Shown here: piece after piece, positions 14,072 through 16,648 of the stretch | How the letters are laid out: each line of letters begins with the position of its first letter | How positions within the stretch are numbered: position 1 is the stretch's first letter | DNA from: an uncultured Bacteroidales bacterium | Lineage (GTDB): Bacteria > Bacteroidota > Bacteroidia > Bacteroidales > P3 | Assembly: GCA_937910265.1 (NCBI GenBank) | Contig: CALEPD010000117.1 | Span: forward strand, 1 to 16,648 | Length of the DNA stretch: 16,648 nt | Direction of reading: 5' to 3' | Position numbers and translations under genes: made by a program | The notes under the pieces: generated by a model | The model's database searches: none | The model's input: only the letters and a program-made list of their open reading frames with translations | Told to the model about the DNA's origin: nothing

Positions 14072-14572
14072 ATGCTGTTAGGGCTTTCTAAGATCATCGA
14101 CAGTCCCGGCGCATCGGTTTCCTTTTCCACCAGTGTCGACCTGAGTGATCTTTGTTACGGCATCAGTTATCCGGTGACCGAGCCTGTTGTGGCTGAAGGC
14201 ACTGTGCGCAATACCGCAGGCGTTCTGATGATGACGGGTGATATCACCACCACCATCCATGGCGTTTGCGACCGCTGCGCCGGGGACTTTCAACGGGATG
14301 TGGAAATTCCCATTGATGTGGTTCTGGTAACGGAAATGGCCAACGAAGAAAACGAAGATGAATGGGTATTCCCTCTGGAGGGAGACAGCGCCGATTTGGA
14401 CGACATTATCCGCACGGTTTTCGTGCTGAATATGGACTCCAAGCTGCTGTGCAAGCCGGATTGTAAGGGTATCTGCTGCAGATGCGGTAAGAACCTGAAC
14501 GTGGAAGCTTGCAGTTGCCAGAAGGAGCTCGATCCCCGTTTTGCTGCTTTACGGCAGCTTCTCGATAAGTAA
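14072..14572 (+). CDS. yceD: YceD/DUF177 family protein (23S rRNA accumulation protein)
   Basis: A 166-residue protein of the YceD family, conserved next to rpmF in many bacteria and linked to 23S rRNA accumulation and ribosome assembly. The N-terminal half is a mixed beta domain with VCDRCAGDFQRDVEIPID. The C-terminal half has the family ending CKPDCKGICCRCGKNLN, then CSCQKELDPRFAALRQLLDK, whose cysteines probably bind zinc in the Firmicutes form. The start is fixed by AAGGAGG 6 bases upstream. It is 49 bases before rpmF and shares its promoter. In Clostridia the usual order is ackA-yceD-rpmF-plsX; here neither ackA nor plsX is present, which fits a segment cut at both sides. Confidence 0.9.
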   Translation: MLLGLSKIIDSPGASVSFSTSVDLSDLCYGISYPVTEPVVAEGTVRNTAGVLMMTGDITTTIHGVCDRCAGDFQRDVEIPIDVVLVTEMANEENEDEWVFPLEGDSADLDDIIRTVFVLNMDSKLLCKPDCKGICCRCGKNLNVEACSCQKELDPRFAALRQLLDK

Positions 14573-14621
14573 TCTCAAGAATGAATGCTGTTAAAGCAGA
14601 TTGACCAAGGAGGTGTCATCC

Positions 14622-14807
14622 ATGGCTGTTCCTAAGTGTAAAGTGTCCAAGGCCCGCCGCGATAAGCGCCGTGGCTCCAACTGGAAGCTGGCTGCTCCCA
14701 GCGTGGCGGTTTGCTCCAAGTGTGGCGAGCCCGTCATGCCTCATAGAGCTTGCAAGGCTTGCGGCAACTACAATGGCCGTCAGGTTCTGGCTGCCAAGGC
14801 TGACTAA
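14622..14807 (+). CDS. rpmF: 50S ribosomal protein L32
   Basis: A 61-residue protein with the L32 start MAVPKCKVSKARRDKRRGSN and the zinc ribbon made by two CxxC pairs, CSKC (about residues 32-35) and CKAC (about 46-49), so this is the zinc-binding form. It ends YNGRQVLAAKAD. L32 sits in the large ribosomal subunit. The frame is open upstream to a TTG at 14601, but AAGGAGG at 14607-14613, 8 bases before the ATG at 14622, and the invariant MAVPK fix the start. A strong hairpin follows 21 bases after the stop. Confidence 0.97.
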   Translation: MAVPKCKVSKARRDKRRGSNWKLAAPSVAVCSKCGEPVMPHRACKACGNYNGRQVLAAKAD

Positions 14808-14816
14808 GGCAGGAAA

Positions 14817-15665
14817 ATGCGTAAGCGAGGGGAAGGCAATGCCTTCCCCTTCTTCCTGACGCTGATTCTGTCGTTCTTTGATTTCAATTTCCTGAAAGTC
14901 AAAAAACTGGCACATTTGGCAAAGTACATGAAGTTCTGCGGTTTTGAAAACTTTGTGGATATGGCCAAGGATCGCCGTTTTATCCAGTCCATTATCAACA
15001 CCGCGATTTATACCGTTGCAACCGTGCCGGCATCCATTGTTATCGGTTTGGCTCTGGCATATGTCATGCACGGAAACATTTATTGCAAAAAACTGCTTCG
15101 TCTTGCTTTCTTCATTCCCTACATTTCTTCTATTGTTGCATTGGGCGCCGTTTTTAAGTTCCTGTTCCGTGAAGACGGCCTCATCAACAGTGTTCTGTTA
15201 TCTTTGAATCTCACATCAGAAGCAATCAAGTGGTCTGTAGACCCAGCTGTTTCGAAAATACCGATTATCCTGCTGTCTATATGGTCATCTCTTGGTTACA
15301 TCTTGATTATTTATATGGCTGCCATAGAGAACGTGCCCAGATCGTTGTATGAGGCTGCTACGATTGATGGCGCCAGCACCTTTACGCAGTTCATGAAAAT
15401 TACGGTACCGCTGATCTCGCCCACCACCTTCTATCTGATTATTGTCCGTATGATCGCGGTGTTCAAGATCTTCAGTTCCGTCAATGTCTTTACAATGGGT
15501 TCGTCCATTACGTCGAACACTTCCATCGTGCAGGAAATCTATTCCTCTGCGTTCAGTCAATATGAACACGGCTACGCATCTGCCCAGTCTGTCGTACTGC
15601 TGGCAATCATTCTGATCATTACGGCTATTCAGTTCTGGGGTCAGAAAAAGTGGGTCCATTATTAA
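14817..15665 (+). CDS. Sugar ABC transporter permease (MalF/UgpA type), N-terminus missing
   Basis: The open frame has 282 residues, of which only those from about 12 on look native. It is a binding-protein-dependent inner-membrane permease: several transmembrane helices (such as SIINTAIYTVATVPASIVIG and IPIILLSIWSSLGYILIIY) and the EAA loop that docks the ATPase, EAATIDGAS at 179-187 followed by ITVPLISPTTFYL. Relatives begin with a cytoplasmic Arg/Lys stretch and a first helix ending YPxxxTxxLSFxDWN; here PFFLTLILSFFDFN starts at once and the first helix is gone. The apparent N-terminus (MRKRGEGNA) is translated rpmF terminator, and the ATG at 14817 has only a poor ribosome binding site. 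The second permease follows after 18 bases, the usual order in CUT1 sugar operons. Substrate cannot be told. Confidence 0.8.
   Translation: MRKRGEGNAFPFFLTLILSFFDFNFLKVKKLAHLAKYMKFCGFENFVDMAKDRRFIQSIINTAIYTVATVPASIVIGLALAYVMHGNIYCKKLLRLAFFIPYISSIVALGAVFKFLFREDGLINSVLLSLNLTSEAIKWSVDPAVSKIPIILLSIWSSLGYILIIYMAAIENVPRSLYEAATIDGASTFTQFMKITVPLISPTTFYLIIVRMIAVFKIFSSVNVFTMGSSITSNTSIVQEIYSSAFSQYEHGYASAQSVVLLAIILIITAIQFWGQKKWVHY
14829..14854 (+). terminator. rpmF terminator hairpin, fused to permease coding sequence
   Basis: GGGGAAGGC (14829-14837) pairs perfectly with GCCTTCCCC (14841-14849) around AAT, followed by TTCTT. This is terminator shape, but the expected T run breaks off after five bases and the sequence turns into permease coding frame. 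The join between the rpmF segment and the permease segment therefore falls in about 14,845-14,854. Confidence 0.6.
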
Positions 15666-15683
15666 GAGAGGAGGGATTCGAAT

Positions 15684-16601
15684 ATGCGTAAACAAAGAGA
15701 GCTTACAAAAATTATCAAGACAGTAGTTATTCTCTTGATCGCAATTGCGTTTATCCTGCCTCTGGTATGGATGGTCACCTCTTCCCTGAAACAGACAAGA
15801 GAAGTGTTCTCTCCCAATTGGCAGTGGCTGCCGGAAGAATTCCAATGGAAGAACTATGTAATGGTCTGGACGGATCCGGAAGTCAGTATGCTGAACGCTT
15901 TTAGCAATACTGCTTTTATCACCCTCATCAGTACGGTGGTACAGCTTACCATTGCTTCTCTGGCGGCTTATGCATTCGCCAAAATCCGTTTTAAGGGCAA
16001 GGGTATCGTGTTCGGTATGTTCCTTTGCACCATGATGATGCCCACGGAAGTCACCATTGTTCCCCGCTTTATGCTGTTTAAGACTATCGGTCTGTACAAC
16101 AATCTCTGGTCAGTCATTTTGCCCCACTTTTTCAACGCCAGCGCTATCTTTATGCTCCGCCAGTTCTACATGGGTCTGCCGGATGATCTGATGGAAGCAG
16201 CCAAGATCGACGGTGCCAGCCATCCTCAGATCTTTGCGCAGATCATGATGCCGCTGACGAAATCCGCTCTGATCTCTCTTGCCATGCTGAGCTTTATCTC
16301 CTGCTGGAACGAGTATATGACCCCCCTGATCTTCCTTGCGAAGAAGAATCTGTACACCATTTCTCAGGTCATCCGCTGGTACATGCTGGACGATCTGCAG
16401 CGTTACGATCTGAACATGGCTGCTGCCACCAGTGCCATTATTCCGGTTCTGATTTTGTTTGTTTTCTGTCAGAGATATTTTCTTTCACCGTATCTTTATT
16501 ATGAGAATGAGCCGTGCAAAACTAATGAAATTATAAAAACTCACTTGGATAAGAGTTTTTTGTATAGGAGAAGAAGAAATGGGAAAAATTATTGGTATTG
16601 A
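15684..16601 (+). CDS. Sugar ABC transporter permease (MalG/UgpE type), foreign C-terminus
   Basis: A carbohydrate ABC permease of the MalG group. Residues 12-33 form the first helix ([20 protein letters not shown]), then [10 protein letters not shown]. Further helices follow, with the EAA loop [20 protein letters not shown] at 171-190 and [20 protein letters not shown] 8 bases before the ATG sets the start. The family normally ends with FxxQRYFVEGIATSGVKG or similar. Here the match stops at FCQRYF (codon ending 16481), and the remaining 39 residues ([10 protein letters not shown] onward) are unlike any permease and run through the leader of dnaK. The true gene therefore breaks at about 16,481 and the rest is a joining artefact. 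It would pair with the upstream permease to form the membrane channel, with the solute-binding protein and ATPase outside the window. Confidence 0.85.
   Translation: MRKQRELTKIIKTVVILLIAIAFILPLVWMVTSSLKQTREVFSPNWQWLPEEFQWKNYVMVWTDPEVSMLNAFSNTAFITLISTVVQLTIASLAAYAFAKIRFKGKGIVFGMFLCTMMMPTEVTIVPRFMLFKTIGLYNNLWSVILPHFFNASAIFMLRQFYMGLPDDLMEAAKIDGASHPQIFAQIMMPLTKSALISLAMLSFISCWNEYMTPLIFLAKKNLYTISQVIRWYMLDDLQRYDLNMAAATSAIIPVLILFVFCQRYFLSPYLYYENEPCKTNEIIKTHLDKSFLYRRRRNGKNYWY
16482..16578 (+). other. dnaK leader joined to the permease gene
   Basis: AT-rich sequence unlike the permease coding DNA to its left. It contains a hairpin, AAAAACTC (16535-16542) with GAGTTTTT (16553-16560) around a 10-base loop, and AGGAG (16566-16570) 8 bases before the dnaK ATG. 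No CIRCE operator is visible. The hairpin could be a weak terminator or a processing site between grpE and dnaK. Confidence 0.5.
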
Positions 16602-16648
16602 CTTGGGAACAACAAACTCTTGTGTTGCAGTCATGGAAGATGGTGAAC
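16579..16648 (+). CDS. dnaK: Molecular chaperone DnaK (Hsp70), first 23 codons
   Basis: The frame starts [20 protein letters not shown] and runs off the right edge. [13 protein letters not shown] is the phosphate-1 motif of the Hsp70 ATPase domain and is diagnostic. DnaK is an ATP-driven chaperone that works with DnaJ and Grp[21 protein letters not shown] is the form common in Lachnospiraceae and related Clostridia; Bacteroidetes DnaK starts are similar, but the AGGAG site 8 bases upstream points to Firmicutes. Codons are more A/T-rich than in the permease genes, so this segment may come from another genome. Confidence 0.95.
   Translation, partial: MGKIIGIDLGTTNSCVAVMEDGE

Noticed and set aside
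13935..16648. Horizontal transfer of a Clostridia island into a Bacteroidales chromosome
   Set aside because: The right-hand part holds core genes (rpmF, dnaK) cut or joined at three points, with no integrase, transposase, att site or flanking repeats. Assembly chimerism explains it more simply.
1..16648. CRISPR array, tRNA or rRNA gene, insertion sequence, prophage or defence system
   Set aside because: I saw no regularly spaced repeats, no tRNA cloverleaf, no rRNA motif, no transposase or phage protein and no known defence genes.

Overview
The window does not read as one piece of one chromosome. Bases 1 to about 13,935 look like a Bacteroidales chromosome (Prevotella/Bacteroides-like). The gene set fits (RlmD, L34, SecG, HU, Fmt, RibH, sigma-54, DUF4159, RsmE). 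Start codons lack Shine-Dalgarno sequences, and four or five genes are preceded by TAnnTTTG, the Bacteroidetes -7 box. From about 13,940-14,009 the signals change to Firmicutes/Clostridia style: a perfect TTGACA-N17-TATAAT promoter and strong AGGAGG ribosome binding sites. The genes after that are yceD-rpmF, two sugar ABC permeases and the start of dnaK. Two further joins, at about 14,845-14,854 and just after 16,481, cut into genes. I infer at least four segments joined end to end, most likely by metagenomic assembly rather than by gene transfer.

Layout. 1-726: the N-terminal part of rlmD and the very short rpmH (L34), both on the minus strand, then a divergent promoter region. 727-1746: a TPR protein and secG on the plus strand, closed by a perfect hairpin. 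1816-3243: a RecD/Dda-like superfamily 1 helicase, convergent with an HU gene across a shared terminator. 3672-8894: a tight minus-strand operon transcribed rsmE, DUF4159, rpoN(+M23/LysM), ribH, fmt, with gaps of 6, 15, -1 and 37 bases. 8895-9392: a GC-rich non-coding stretch with a perfect inverted repeat and a promoter. 9393-13934: one 1513-residue secreted protein of unknown function with C-rich codon use. 14072-14807: yceD-rpmF. 14817-16601: two sugar-type ABC permeases, the first lacking its N-terminus and the second its natural C-terminus. 16579-16648: the beginning of dnaK.

How the genes work together. Most of the Bacteroidales part is housekeeping: rRNA modification (RlmD, RsmE), ribosome (L34), translation initiation (Fmt), riboflavin synthesis (RibH), protein export (SecG), nucleoid (HU) and alternative transcription (sigma-54). 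The most notable gene structure is an in-frame joining of sigma-54 to a secreted M23 peptidase with a LysM domain. The sequence itself suggests this comes from loss of one T: adding it back gives a normal sigma-54 stop and a normal signal-peptide start for the peptidase. I found no CRISPR array, tRNA, rRNA, insertion sequence, phage gene or defence locus, and nothing I could defend as a new biological system. The large orphan secreted protein is the best candidate for undescribed biology.
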